Positions 1 to 8,476 of a stretch of 64,000 nt of DNA are shown piece after piece; positions within the stretch are counted from its first letter, which is position 1; each line of letters opens with the position of its first letter. Location: assembly GCA_018902795.1 (NCBI GenBank), contig JAHIQD010000004.1:259269-323268 (forward strand), given 5' to 3'. Below the pieces are notes generated by a model, which did not search any database, was not told where the DNA came from, and saw only the letters and a list, made by a program, of their open reading frames with translations. Source of the stretch: Bacteroidota bacterium (GTDB lineage: Bacteria; Bacteroidota; Bacteroidia; Flavobacteriales; Weeksellaceae). A program made the translations under genes and the position numbers.

Positions 1-90
1 ACGAAAGATCTTTTTTCAGAAGTTTTATCTGAAGTTCATCTGGTAAAGGATTTGTCAGGAAATGACAGGTTTGTTTTCGGGAAGAAGTAG
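1..90 (+). CDS. prmC: PrmC C-terminal fragment (release factor glutamine methyltransferase)
   Basis: The frame is open from the first base and ends at a TAG; only 29 residues are present, the rest lies before the window. The tail reads VKDLSGNDRF near its end, which matches the usual C-terminus of PrmC/HemK, the enzyme that methylates the glutamine of the GGQ motif in peptide chain release factors. The catalytic NPPY motif is outside the window, so the assignment rests only on this short conserved tail. No other family was recognised for it. Confidence 0.55.
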   Translation, partial: TKDLFSEVLSEVHLVKDLSGNDRFVFGKK

Positions 91-138
91 AATTATCTGT
101 GATTTTTCGGCAAGCAACATGGTGAAAAGTTTCCATGA

Positions 139-159
139 GGCGCGAGCGAAGCGAGCGCC
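139..159. repeat. Short GC-rich palindrome-like repeat
   Basis: A GC-rich 21-mer in an AT-rich spacer. Its ends GGCGC and GCGCC pair, and the centre is built from the repeated unit GCGAGCG around GAA. It looks like a small dispersed palindromic repeat of the REP type, but only one copy is in the window, so repetition is unproven. Confidence 0.35.
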
Positions 160-204
160 GAAAAGTGAGTTGTAAATCTTCAGAAAAGAAAACCGCACGA
201 AATT

Positions 205-332
205 CTAGCCCCGGTTGAAGTGGAAATCCTTTATAATTGGCGCGGTGGCGTAGCCGCCGCGCCAATTATAAAGATTGTAACGGAAAACGGGACCGAACTC
301 TAAAAGAAGAAATCCCTTTGTTGCTCCTAAAA
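205..332 (+). repeat. Structured intergenic element with long hairpin
   Basis: A long hairpin occupies 226-275: the arm from 226 to 249 pairs with 253 to 275 with one bulged C and one G-T pair, leaving a three-base loop. It is enclosed by a second possible helix, CCCCG at 209-213 with CGGG at 288-291, separated by purine-rich internal loops (GAAGTGGAA on one side, TGTAACGGAAAA on the other). The end carries GCTCCTAAAA. The same general layout (a CCCCG start, variable hairpin, CGGGA end, GCTCCTAAAA tail) is, from memory, a recurrent intergenic element in flavobacteria; that recollection was not checked. It could be a structured RNA in the prmC 3' region or a mobile DNA hairpin. Confidence 0.5.
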
Positions 333-335
333 AAA

Positions 336-992
336 TTACCCTATTTTCTTTTTCACGAAAACCATATACGCCATATAAATCAGTGGCAACGACATGATCC
401 CCAGGAAAAGTGAATTTTCGATGGCCCGTTCAGGCTGCAGTGCAACGGCATAAACTAATCCGAAAAAAGCTCCTCCCATGTGCGCCGCATGTCCGATATT
501 GTCGTGCTCGCGAGGATTCAGCATGCTGTAAACTGAATATCCGAAATATACCAGTCCGAAAATATATCCGGGAATTGGGATGGGGATAAAGAAAAAGTAA
601 ATTCCCAAATCGGGAATCATTGCGATGGATGCGAATAAAATTCCGGAAACTCCGCCACTCGCACCGATCGCAGAATACCATGACTGGTTTTTATACAGAT
701 ACAGTGAAAATATGTTTCCTAGAAGGATGGAACCAAAATAAACGAGTAAAAAGCCAAAATCTCCGAAAGCCTGAATAACTATAGGACCAAAGAAATACAG
801 CGTCATCATGTTAAACACCAAATGCATCAAGTCCCCATGCAGAAAACCTGCAGAAATAAGCCTTACATATTCTTTATTCTTAAGAATTGCGCCTACATTG
901 AACTTGTATTTCTCGAAAATATTTGGATTGTTGAACGCAATATAACTGATGATTGCCGTTGCTGCGATAATAATGATAAGTACTGTGCTCAT
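336..992 (-). CDS. Rhomboid family intramembrane serine protease
   Basis: A 218-residue polytopic membrane protein with the rhomboid signatures in order: HLVFNM near residues 57-62, the catalytic serine in GASG at residues 110-113 (Ser112), and the catalytic histidine in HAAHMGG (His171). Rhomboids cut transmembrane segments of substrate proteins within the membrane; the substrate here cannot be told. The length is normal for a bacterial six-helix rhomboid core without extra domains. It lies 44 bases after clpS on the same strand, so both may be read from one transcript that starts at the CNNM-type gene further upstream. Confidence 0.9.
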   Translation of the reverse strand: MSTVLIIIIAATAIISYIAFNNPNIFEKYKFNVGAILKNKEYVRLISAGFLHGDLMHLVFNMMTLYFFGPIVIQAFGDFGFLLVYFGSILLGNIFSLYLYKNQSWYSAIGASGGVSGILFASIAMIPDLGIYFFFIPIPIPGYIFGLVYFGYSVYSMLNPREHDNIGHAAHMGGAFFGLVYAVALQPERAIENSLFLGIMSLPLIYMAYMVFVKKKIG

Positions 993-1036
993 ATTTTTTA
1001 ATAAAATAAAAAGTTTCAGAAACCTGAAACTTTAGT

Positions 1037-1354
1037 TTAAACAATTTCTGAAGTTAAACTTCGGGATATTAATTTTTCGTGCATCGGTTTCAGGACTTCC
1101 AGACTGCCCGTTTTTACGGTACATTTTCCTTTGTAATGTACTAAAATGGTACACTGTTCGGCCTGTTCCAAAGTGTGTCCGCAAATTTCGATGAGACATT
1201 CAATTACATAATCGAAAGTGTTTACATCGTCATTCCAAAGAACGAGTTTGTACACTTCGTCTTCTTTTTCCAGCAGGGCAACGTCTTCTTCGTATTCCCG
1301 CTCCGGTTTTTCGTAATCTTTTACGAAACTGGGATATATTGAATTAAAAAGCAT
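1037..1354 (-). CDS. clpS: ATP-dependent Clp protease adaptor ClpS
   Basis: A 105-residue protein whose core carries the ClpS hallmarks: YKLVLWNDDVNTFDYVI, the ICGHTLEQAEQCT helix and the VHYKGKCTVKTG hairpin. ClpS binds the N-domain of ClpA/ClpC and hands over N-degron substrates with bulky hydrophobic N-termini to ClpP proteolysis. The acidic N-terminal tail of about 35 residues is the flexible part that enters the ClpA pore in known homologues. It starts at an ATG 11 bases after the end of the CNNM-type gene and is probably co-transcribed with it and with the rhomboid gene. Confidence 0.93.
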   Translation of the reverse strand: MLFNSIYPSFVKDYEKPEREYEEDVALLEKEDEVYKLVLWNDDVNTFDYVIECLIEICGHTLEQAEQCTILVHYKGKCTVKTGSLEVLKPMHEKLISRSLTSEIV

Positions 1355-1365
1355 GGAATTTACAT

Positions 1366-2724
1366 TTAAATTTCATTAGTTTCTTCTGACAAATCATCAG
1401 CAATTCTCGGTTCTTCGTAAACGAGTTCCACCAAATCAACACTTTTGTTCTGCATTTTCAGAATTTTCACATGATAATCATTGATCTTAAATTCCTGATT
1501 TTCTTCCGGTATATCTTCCAGTTCATGCAAAATAAATCCGGCTAATGTATTGTATTCTCCGTCTTCTGAAAGCGGAAACTTCTTTGGTAAATGTTCATTA
1601 ATCTCGTCCATCGGCTGTGTTGCCTGAACCCAGAAAACATTTTCGCCTACTTTGTCAACAATTTTTTCCTCGTCATCTTCTTCATCCTGAATTTCACCAA
1701 CCAGTTCTTCCAGAATATCTTCCAAAGTGATAATCCCTTCTGTTCCTCCAAATTCATCAATAACTACCGCTAAATGTTGCTTTTTCTGCTGGAAAACCTT
1801 CAGTAAGTCGGAAATCTTTTTGCTTCCAACAACGAAAAATGCTTCCCGCATCAGTTCTTCTAATACCTCATGGTCAATTTCGCCTTTTCTTTTGATGTAT
1901 TCGCGGATGATTTCCTTGGCATAAAAGATTCCAATAATATTGTCGATAGAGCCACTGAATACCGGAATTCTGGAGTAACCTCCATCCATAATTTTAGAAA
2001 TGATTTCCTCCACAGAATCTTCGATATCAATAGACGAAATATTCTGCCTCGGCACCATAATCTGCTTTGCAGAGTGATCGGTAAAATCAAAAGCATTTTT
2101 AATAATCTCGTAATTTTCTTCTTCAATTTCTCCTGAATCAGCAGACTGTTTCACCAAAAGCTGAAGTTCTTCCGTGGAGTGAATTTCGTGTTCAGAAGCA
2201 GGATGTATTTTCATTAAACGCAACACGCCATTTGACATCTTATTCATCGTCCAAATGAAAGGTTTGAAAACCACATAAAACACTCTTAATGGCATTGCAA
2301 TGGCCATAGTAGTCGCTTCTGATTTACGGATAGCGATAGATTTCGGAATCAATTCACCGAAAACAATATGCATCACCGTAATTAAAAGAAAACTTATCAC
2401 CAACGAGATGGTGGTGATGGTAGCCTGATCTATGGCCACATTAAAATAGTGGAAAATATTTTCGATGACGTGGTGCATCGCACTTTCGCCGACCCAACCT
2501 AAGGCTAGAGAAGCAAGTGTAATACCGAGCTGTGTTGCTGAAAGATATTCATCAAGATGTTTGATGATGTGCTCTGCCTGCTTCGCCATAGCATTACCTT
2601 CGGCGGCTTTGAGCTGTATTTGGGAATAACGAACTTTAACGATAGAGAATTCTGCGGCTACGAAAAAACCATTGAGTACTACTAAGAATAGGGCTAATAA
2701 AAGCTTGACGACGTCTGAGTCCAT
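1366..2724 (-). CDS. CNNM/CorC-type membrane protein (DUF21-CBS-CorC_HlyC)
   Basis: A 452-residue protein: DUF21 transmembrane domain (about residues 1-190, ending in the HIVFGELIPKSIAI region), a CBS pair (about 210-330, with MVPRQNISSI and VIDEFGGTEGIITLEDILEELVGEI), and a CorC_HlyC domain at the C-terminus. The family is often named hemolysin-like but is linked to magnesium or cobalt transport and homeostasis. Upstream, at 2748-2755 on the minus strand, a TATCTTTG fits the Bacteroidota -7 element TAnnTTTG. A second, clearly related gene of this family lies at 52519-53811. Confidence 0.88.
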   Translation of the reverse strand: MDSDVVKLLLALFLVVLNGFFVAAEFSIVKVRYSQIQLKAAEGNAMAKQAEHIIKHLDEYLSATQLGITLASLALGWVGESAMHHVIENIFHYFNVAIDQATITTISLVISFLLITVMHIVFGELIPKSIAIRKSEATTMAIAMPLRVFYVVFKPFIWTMNKMSNGVLRLMKIHPASEHEIHSTEELQLLVKQSADSGEIEEENYEIIKNAFDFTDHSAKQIMVPRQNISSIDIEDSVEEIISKIMDGGYSRIPVFSGSIDNIIGIFYAKEIIREYIKRKGEIDHEVLEELMREAFFVVGSKKISDLLKVFQQKKQHLAVVIDEFGGTEGIITLEDILEELVGEIQDEEDDEEKIVDKVGENVFWVQATQPMDEINEHLPKKFPLSEDGEYNTLAGFILHELEDIPEENQEFKINDYHVKILKMQNKSVDLVELVYEEPRIADDLSEETNEI

Positions 2725-2827
2725 TTAAATTTTTAAAATATTTGGTACAAAGATATATAAAATTAAATAATTAAAATGTCGCATATCGGATGCTGGTTGC
2801 GGTTTCAAAATTAAATATCATAAAAAA

Positions 2828-2850
2828 AGCACCGAATAATTCCGATGCTT
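2828..2850 (-). terminator. Rho-independent terminator of the atp operon
   Basis: Read on the minus strand, a nine-base-pair stem (AGCATCGGA with its complement, one T-G pair) with a four-base loop is followed by a run of seven T. It lies just after the atpG stop codon. Confidence 0.8.
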
Positions 2851-2872
2851 TTATATATTTAAATACTGATTC

Positions 2873-3730
2873 TTAAGTATTTTTCAGTGCTTCTGCACCG
2901 GATACAATTTCCAGAATTTCATTGGTAATTGCTGCCTGTCTTGCTTTGTTATAAAATATTTTCAGATCATTTCTCAAGGCTTCAGCATTATCAGTTGCTT
3001 TGTGCATTGCCGTCATTCTCGCTCCGTGCTCTGATGCAATTGAATCAAGAATTGCTTTATAAACCTGAGTTTTGATGGACTTAGGAATCAAAACATTAAG
3101 GATTTCAGCAGCATTCGGTTCGAAAAGATAATCTGTATTTGCAGTTCCTTCCTTTTCGCCCATTGCAATTGGTAAAACCTGTTCGGTCTGTACTTCCTGC
3201 GTTGCAGCATTGATGAATTTATTATAAATAACAAAAACCTTATCGAATTTTTCTTCTTTATAATCTTTCATCACGTGCTCCATAAAGTTTGAAACCACCT
3301 GGAAACTCATTCCATCGAAAATTGCACTTTGGTTATCGTACACTTTTCGGGATCTTCTTACTGCATCATACACTTTTTTACCAACAGAAAGGATTTCTAC
3401 TTCGTGCTGTGCATTGCCAATGGTGCTGTTCAGTTCTTTAATTACTGAAGAGTTGAAAGCTCCTGCAAGACCTTTGTTTGAAGTAACTACAATATAAAGA
3501 ACTTTTTTCACTTCTCTTTCTGCAGTGAAGGTTGAAACACCTTCCAAATCGGTTGTGGAACTTACGTTTTCGATAATTTCCTGCAGTTTTTCTGAGTAAG
3601 GTCTCAACATTACAATAGCATCGGTTGCTTTCTTCAGTTTCGCTGCCGAAACCATTTTCATCGCACTCGTGATTTGCATTGTAGAAGAGATCGAAGTAAT
3701 TCTTCCGCGTATTTCCTTTAAGTTTGCCAT
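2873..3730 (-). CDS. atpG: ATP synthase F1 subunit gamma
   Basis: The rotating central stalk of the F1 motor. The N-terminus MANLKEIRGRITSISSTMQI and the C-terminus (AMHKATDNAEALRNDL, then ARQAAITNEI) are the two conserved coiled-coil helices that fill the alpha3beta3 ring. The reading frame extends nine residues further upstream, but the family starts at MANLKEI, so the ATG at 3730 was chosen, giving 285 residues. It is the last gene of the atp operon and is followed by a terminator. Confidence 0.95.
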   Translation of the reverse strand: MANLKEIRGRITSISSTMQITSAMKMVSAAKLKKATDAIVMLRPYSEKLQEIIENVSSTTDLEGVSTFTAEREVKKVLYIVVTSNKGLAGAFNSSVIKELNSTIGNAQHEVEILSVGKKVYDAVRRSRKVYDNQSAIFDGMSFQVVSNFMEHVMKDYKEEKFDKVFVIYNKFINAATQEVQTEQVLPIAMGEKEGTANTDYLFEPNAAEILNVLIPKSIKTQVYKAILDSIASEHGARMTAMHKATDNAEALRNDLKIFYNKARQAAITNEILEIVSGAEALKNT

Positions 3731-3800
3731 TCTATGGATTGAAAATTTAAAATTCAATATTCAGAAATTCTCATTCTGAATATTGAATATTGAATTAATT

Positions 3801-5378
3801 TTAGTTGTATTTAGAAGCCAATTCTGTAGCAGCCTGCTTCAAAACTCCTGTAATGCTGTCATCAATTTTTCCTGCTTTGATGGCTGCCATAGTATCAGGA
3901 TGTTTTGATCTTAAGAATTCTACATATTCTTTCTGGAATTCTTTTACTTTTCTGATTGGGATATTTCTCAATAAGTTTTCAGTACCTGCATAAATCATTG
4001 CTACCTGAGAATCTACAGGAAGCGGCGAGTTTACCGGCTGTTTCAGGATCTCTACGTTTCTCTCCCCTTTAGAAATTACTCCAAGAGTTGTAGCATCAAG
4101 GTCAGAACCGAATTTAGCAAATGCTTCCAATTCCTTATACTGAGCCTGATCCAATTTCAAAGTACCTGAAACTTTTTTCATTGATTTGATCTGAGCGTTA
4201 CCACCCACACGCGATACAGAAATACCTACGTTAATTGCCGGACGAACACCAGAGTTAAATAAATCTGATTCCAGGAAGATCTGTCCGTCAGTAATTGAAA
4301 TTACGTTCGTCGGGATATATGCAGAAACGTCACCCGCCTGAGTTTCAATGATAGGAAGCGCCGTTAATGAACCGCCACCTTTCACCATTGGTTTCAAAGA
4401 TTCAGGTAAATCGTTCATTTGAGAAGCAATTGTATCATCTTTGATTACTTTCGCTGCTCTCTCCAACAATCTTGAGTGAAGATAGAAAACGTCACCTGGA
4501 TAAGCTTCACGGCCCGGTGGTCTTCTCAACAATAGAGAAAGTTCACGGTAAGCTACCGCCTGTTTGGATAAATCATCATAGATGATCAAAGCCGGTCTAC
4601 CAGTATCACGGAAATATTCTCCGATTGAAGCTCCAGCCATTGGCGCGTAAACCTGCATTGGAGTTGGATCTGAAGCATTCGCAGCTACAACAACAGTATA
4701 AGCTAAAGCTCCTTTATCTTCTAATGTTTTTACAATTTGTGCCACGGTAGAAGCTTTTTGTCCTACTGCAACATATATACAGAATACAGGCTCGCCTGCA
4801 TCATAAAATTCTCTTTGGTTCAGAATCGTATCAATCGCCACGGTAGTTTTACCAGTTTGACGGTCACCGATGATTAACTCTCTCTGTCCTCTTCCTACAG
4901 GAATCATGGAATCAATTGCAACAATACCGGTTTGAAGCGGCTCAGTTACCGGCTGACGGAAAATTACTCCCGGCGCTTTTCTTTCCAATGGCATTTCGAA
5001 CAGGTCACCAGTAATTGGTCCTTTACCGTCGATAGGGTTTCCAAGAGTATCAACTACTCTTCCCAACATCCCTTCACCAACTTTAATTGATGAAATTCTT
5101 TTGGTTCTGTTTACCGTATCACCTTCTTTTACCAATTTAGATTCACCAAGAAGTGCAACACCAACGTTATCTTCTGCAAGGTTCAAAACAATTCCTTCAA
5201 TACCGCTTTCGAATTTTACCAATTCACCGTACTGAACATTTTCTAAACCGTATACTAAAGCGATCCCATCACCGATGGTCAATACAGTTCCTACTTCTTC
5301 CACATTAGACTGTGTGTCAAAGTTTGCCAACTGCTGTTTAAGAATTGCAGATACTTCTGCCGGATTTATTTCTGCCAT
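3801..5378 (-). CDS. atpA: ATP synthase F1 subunit alpha
   Basis: A 525-residue F1 alpha subunit with the Walker A sequence GDRQTGKTTVAID, the LIIYDDLSKQAVAYRELSLLLRRPPGREAYPGDVFYLHSRLLERAA block and the SVSRVGG region, all nearly invariant in this subunit. Alpha subunits hold the non-catalytic nucleotide sites of F1. The catalytic beta subunit (atpD) is not in this operon or elsewhere in the window. It sits between atpH and atpG with short gaps. Confidence 0.98.
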   Translation of the reverse strand: MAEINPAEVSAILKQQLANFDTQSNVEEVGTVLTIGDGIALVYGLENVQYGELVKFESGIEGIVLNLAEDNVGVALLGESKLVKEGDTVNRTKRISSIKVGEGMLGRVVDTLGNPIDGKGPITGDLFEMPLERKAPGVIFRQPVTEPLQTGIVAIDSMIPVGRGQRELIIGDRQTGKTTVAIDTILNQREFYDAGEPVFCIYVAVGQKASTVAQIVKTLEDKGALAYTVVVAANASDPTPMQVYAPMAGASIGEYFRDTGRPALIIYDDLSKQAVAYRELSLLLRRPPGREAYPGDVFYLHSRLLERAAKVIKDDTIASQMNDLPESLKPMVKGGGSLTALPIIETQAGDVSAYIPTNVISITDGQIFLESDLFNSGVRPAINVGISVSRVGGNAQIKSMKKVSGTLKLDQAQYKELEAFAKFGSDLDATTLGVISKGERNVEILKQPVNSPLPVDSQVAMIYAGTENLLRNIPIRKVKEFQKEYVEFLRSKHPDTMAAIKAGKIDDSITGVLKQAATELASKYN

Positions 5379-5396
5379 TTTATGGTTGTTTTTGTC

Positions 5397-5936
5397 TTAA
5401 TTTAATTGAAATTCTTTTTTTAGCTTGCTCAGTTTTGATTTTACCGAAGCATCTACCTGCTGATCGCCCACCCGTAAAATGTAGCCACCCAATAGCTCAG
5501 GATTGATAATAGATTTTACCTCGAACTTGTTATCATGATTCACCAGATTGGATGTTTTCAGGATGTTGCTGATGTTTTCAGAGGAAAGTGAAACAGCTGA
5601 AGTCAAAGTAATTCTCTGAACGCCTCTCATATCTTCCACTTTATTGATGAATTCCTGTGCGATGTTCTGCATCTGGCTTTCACGTCCGTGTTTAATGATC
5701 AGCTGAATAAGGCTTTTTGCAACCGGGCTAAAATCTTTGAAAATTTCCAGAGCAATGCTTACCTTTTTCTTTACATCAATAATCGGAGAACTGAAAAAAC
5801 TCTGAAGTTCTTTAGATTTTTCAATGGTTTTCACAATGTCACCCATTTCACCAAAAACAGAATCAGTACTGCCCGACTCCTGAGTGAAATTAAGCAAACC
5901 CTGTGCGTATCTTTTTGCTACTTTACTTGTAAGCAT
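5397..5936 (-). CDS. atpH: ATP synthase F1 subunit delta
   Basis: A 179-residue delta subunit, the clamp that joins the F1 head to the peripheral stalk. It begins MLTSKVAKRYAQGLL, the usual delta start, and ends with the conserved stretch NPELLGGYILRVGDQQVDASVKSKL. It begins one base after the end of atpF, so translation is probably coupled. Confidence 0.95.
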   Translation of the reverse strand: MLTSKVAKRYAQGLLNFTQESGSTDSVFGEMGDIVKTIEKSKELQSFFSSPIIDVKKKVSIALEIFKDFSPVAKSLIQLIIKHGRESQMQNIAQEFINKVEDMRGVQRITLTSAVSLSSENISNILKTSNLVNHDNKFEVKSIINPELLGGYILRVGDQQVDASVKSKLSKLKKEFQLN

Positions 5937-5937
5937 T

Positions 5938-6435
5938 TTAGTTCAAATTAGATTTGTTAAGAATATTTTCAACCAAAGCGTTTTGTGCGCTATCGTTATC
6001 CAATTTCTGTTTCAGGATAGATTCAGCAATCGTTACAGACAATACTCCAATTTGGTTTTTAATTTCTGACATTGCTGCAGATTTCTCAGCCTGGATAGAC
6101 TGTCTTGCCTGCTCGATCATTTTGTCGCCTTCAGCTTTTGCAATGTCTTTTGCTTCACCAACAATTCTGTCTTTAATTTCTCTTGCTTCTTTCAAAATAT
6201 TATCACGTTCTACTTTCGCTTCACGGATGATTACTTCGTTTTCTGCTTTCAAATTCTGTACTTCCTGTTTTGCCAGTTTTGCCTGGTTAAGAGAATCAAC
6301 AATGGTTACTTCTCTTTCGTTCACGGCATCCATAATTGGTTTCCACGCGAACTTTCTCAAAACGAAAAGCAAGATCAAAAAGATAACAGTCTGAATGATG
6401 AATAAACCTGATGAAAAATTTTCTAATAATCCCAT
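5938..6435 (-). CDS. atpF: ATP synthase F0 subunit b
   Basis: A 165-residue peripheral-stalk subunit: one membrane helix near residues 10-28 (IIQTVIFLILLFVLRKFAW) followed by a long, charged, Ala/Glu/Lys-rich helix expected to form the stator coiled coil. The length and layout are normal for a b subunit. It is the middle of the run atpE-atpF-atpH. Confidence 0.95.
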   Translation of the reverse strand: MGLLENFSSGLFIIQTVIFLILLFVLRKFAWKPIMDAVNEREVTIVDSLNQAKLAKQEVQNLKAENEVIIREAKVERDNILKEAREIKDRIVGEAKDIAKAEGDKMIEQARQSIQAEKSAAMSEIKNQIGVLSVTIAESILKQKLDNDSAQNALVENILNKSNLN

Positions 6436-6533
6436 AAGAGTTATAATAAAATATTGTAATTAATTTTTAATTTTTTAAAAAATCACCTGCCGTAACCAAC
6501 CGTTCCCGGCAAGTGATAGAGTTTTGCAACTTC

Positions 6534-6728
6534 TTAGTTTACAGCAAATAATGCAGCAAACGCAACTCCTTCTACAAGAGCTGCAGCGATCAACATCGCA
6601 GTTTGAAGTTTACCAGCTTGTTCTGGCTGTCTAGCCATACCTTCCAAAGCAGCTGCACCGATTTTACCGATACCGATACCTGTTCCGATTACTACTAAAC
6701 CTGCTCCAATGATTTTTGGAATTTCCAT
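6534..6728 (-). CDS. atpE: ATP synthase F0 subunit c
   Basis: A 64-residue two-helix proteolipid of the rotor ring. The first helix carries the glycine-rich GTGIGIG packing motif, the loop has ARQPE, and the second helix has the ion-binding glutamate in LVEGVAFAALF. The residue after the glutamate is Gly and the sodium-type serine is missing, which points to proton coupling. The protein is shorter than the common 70-80 residues because its tails are short. Confidence 0.96.
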   Translation of the reverse strand: MEIPKIIGAGLVVIGTGIGIGKIGAAALEGMARQPEQAGKLQTAMLIAAALVEGVAFAALFAVN

Positions 6729-6826
6729 AATATATAATTTTAAAAAATTAGTCTCTTTTATTTTGAATTCAACAAAAGTGAATTCTTATATTTTTTTTGA
6801 ATTCGCCAAAGGCAAATTCCTACTTA

Positions 6827-7975
6827 TTAATGATGAGCCTCTTCGTGGTGATGCTCTTCATTAGCCATTCCGAAATATACTGCAGAAAGCATGGTGAAAA
6901 TATACGCCTGTAAAAACGCTACCAACACTTCCAATAAATATAAAACGAAAGTTAAGAAAGGAAAAGCAACTCCTGCAATTACATTCTGGAAGTAATAAAT
7001 CAAAGCAATTAAGCTCATGATGATAATGTGACCCGCAGACATGTTTGCAAATAGACGTATTAACAATGAAAAAGGTTTAATGAATAATCCCACGATCTCG
7101 ATAGGCATCATTACGATTTTCATTGGCCAAGGCAATCCCGGCATCCAGAAGATGTGCTGCCAGTAATTTTTGTTCGCAGTAAACTGAGTAATTAAAAATG
7201 TAACGACTGCCAAAGCAAAAGTAATGGCCAAATTTCCGGTAACATTAATACCGAAAGGCATTAAACCAAAAATATTTAAGAACAGGATAAAGAAGAACAC
7301 CGTTAAAAGATAACCCATGTATTTCTTGTATTTTGACCCAATGTTTGGTTTTGCAATCTCGTCTCTTACAAAAAGAATAAGCGGCTCAAATATTTTCCCA
7401 ACCCCTGTTGGAACGAGTGAATTTTTATAACTTCTCGCCATTGAACCAAAAATCAATAACATCAGCAAACCGGTTACGATAATCATTAAAACACTTTTCG
7501 TGATCGAAAGGTCTAACACTTTTTCGTTGGTTGCGTGGTGATGCTCGTCCAGATTAATAGTTCCGGCAGCGTCAGTTTTATAAATTTTTTCGTGTGAAAG
7601 TTTGTAATAACCGCCTTTGCTTTCTACAGTAGCTTCACCGTGGTGAAATTCAGAGCTCATAAAAGCATGAAAGCCGTTTGCTTTGTCATAGAAAATTACA
7701 GGTAAAGGGAAACCGATGTGCTTTTCAGTACCATCGGCATTTTTCGCCACCATGATATCGAAACTGTGCCCATCCAACAAGTGATGATCAATAAAATTTT
7801 TATTTTCCGTCTTTATTTTATCAGCTTCAGAAACCGGGGCGGCAGCTTCAGTTCCAGTTGCAGGAGCCGTTGTAACCGTTGTTTCGTGTGCAGGAGCCAC
7901 TACCGTTCCGTGCTGTGCAAACGATGTTGAAAATGTCGATAAAAAACCTATTACAAGTACTACTCTTTTCAGCAT
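6827..7975 (-). CDS. atpB: ATP synthase F0 subunit a with exported N-terminal extension
   Basis: The membrane core (from about residue 155) has the family's essential arginine in PFSLLIRLFANMSAGHIII and the VLEVLVAFLQAYIFTML helix that lines the proton half-channels. In front lies about 150 residues that ordinary a subunits lack: a signal-peptide-like start (MLKRVVLVIGFLSTFSTSFA) and a His-, Ala- and Thr-rich region. Bacteroidota a subunits are known to be long in this way. The C-terminus is also His-rich. It lies upstream of atpE in the operon. Confidence 0.95.
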   Translation of the reverse strand: MLKRVVLVIGFLSTFSTSFAQHGTVVAPAHETTVTTAPATGTEAAAPVSEADKIKTENKNFIDHHLLDGHSFDIMVAKNADGTEKHIGFPLPVIFYDKANGFHAFMSSEFHHGEATVESKGGYYKLSHEKIYKTDAAGTINLDEHHHATNEKVLDLSITKSVLMIIVTGLLMLLIFGSMARSYKNSLVPTGVGKIFEPLILFVRDEIAKPNIGSKYKKYMGYLLTVFFFILFLNIFGLMPFGINVTGNLAITFALAVVTFLITQFTANKNYWQHIFWMPGLPWPMKIVMMPIEIVGLFIKPFSLLIRLFANMSAGHIIIMSLIALIYYFQNVIAGVAFPFLTFVLYLLEVLVAFLQAYIFTMLSAVYFGMANEEHHHEEAHH

Positions 7976-8048
7976 TGATATATCTTATTTTAAAGTTTTG
8001 CAAAAATAGAACAAATAATCATAATATAAAAATCAATTTTTACTGATT

Positions 8049-8438
8049 TTATTCATCTTTTTCATTCACCTCTGGATCTGTTGTTTGAATCAACTTGACC
8101 GAATACAGGGTTTCCAGAGCCAGCGAAATGAGGTACGGGAGAATAAAATGAATCTTATAGTTAGGAACTTCACTTAAATTAAGCTTTTTCATAATGAGAA
8201 ACATGATCATTAATTTAAACATCACCAAACCCATAAAAGCAAACCCAATATAAGTGGGATATATCTTTTTGATGATGGAAAGAATCGTAATCACCATCGT
8301 GAAAAGCAGCGTAAGAAACAGATAATATTTGATAAAAGTGGTTTCGAAACCTATTTCCAAAATCTGCCAGATCGCGAAGTGGACAAAAAACATTAAAAAA
8401 TAAAGGATAATATATAAGGTATTGTTTTTTAATTTCAT
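8049..8438 (-). CDS. Small membrane protein of the atp operon (DUF6168-like)
   Basis: A 129-residue protein with four predicted membrane helices (residues about 7-25, 33-55, 62-82 and 98-118) and a charged C-terminus. It lies between atpZ and atpB, the place where many flavobacterial atp operons carry a small uncharacterised membrane protein, which by memory is classed as DUF6168. Position and size suggest a role in F0 assembly or ion supply, similar in idea to AtpI, but there is no direct evidence for a function. Confidence 0.65.
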   Translation of the reverse strand: MKLKNNTLYIILYFLMFFVHFAIWQILEIGFETTFIKYYLFLTLLFTMVITILSIIKKIYPTYIGFAFMGLVMFKLMIMFLIMKKLNLSEVPNYKIHFILPYLISLALETLYSVKLIQTTDPEVNEKDE

Positions 8439-8476
8439 CAGATGATATTTAATTTAAATAATGTAAAATTTTGAAT

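Noticed and set aside
5954..6394. 146-residue plus-strand frame opposite atpF
   Set aside because: It is antisense to a certain gene and its Ser/Phe/Ala-rich composition is that of a reversed Lys/Glu/Ala coiled coil.
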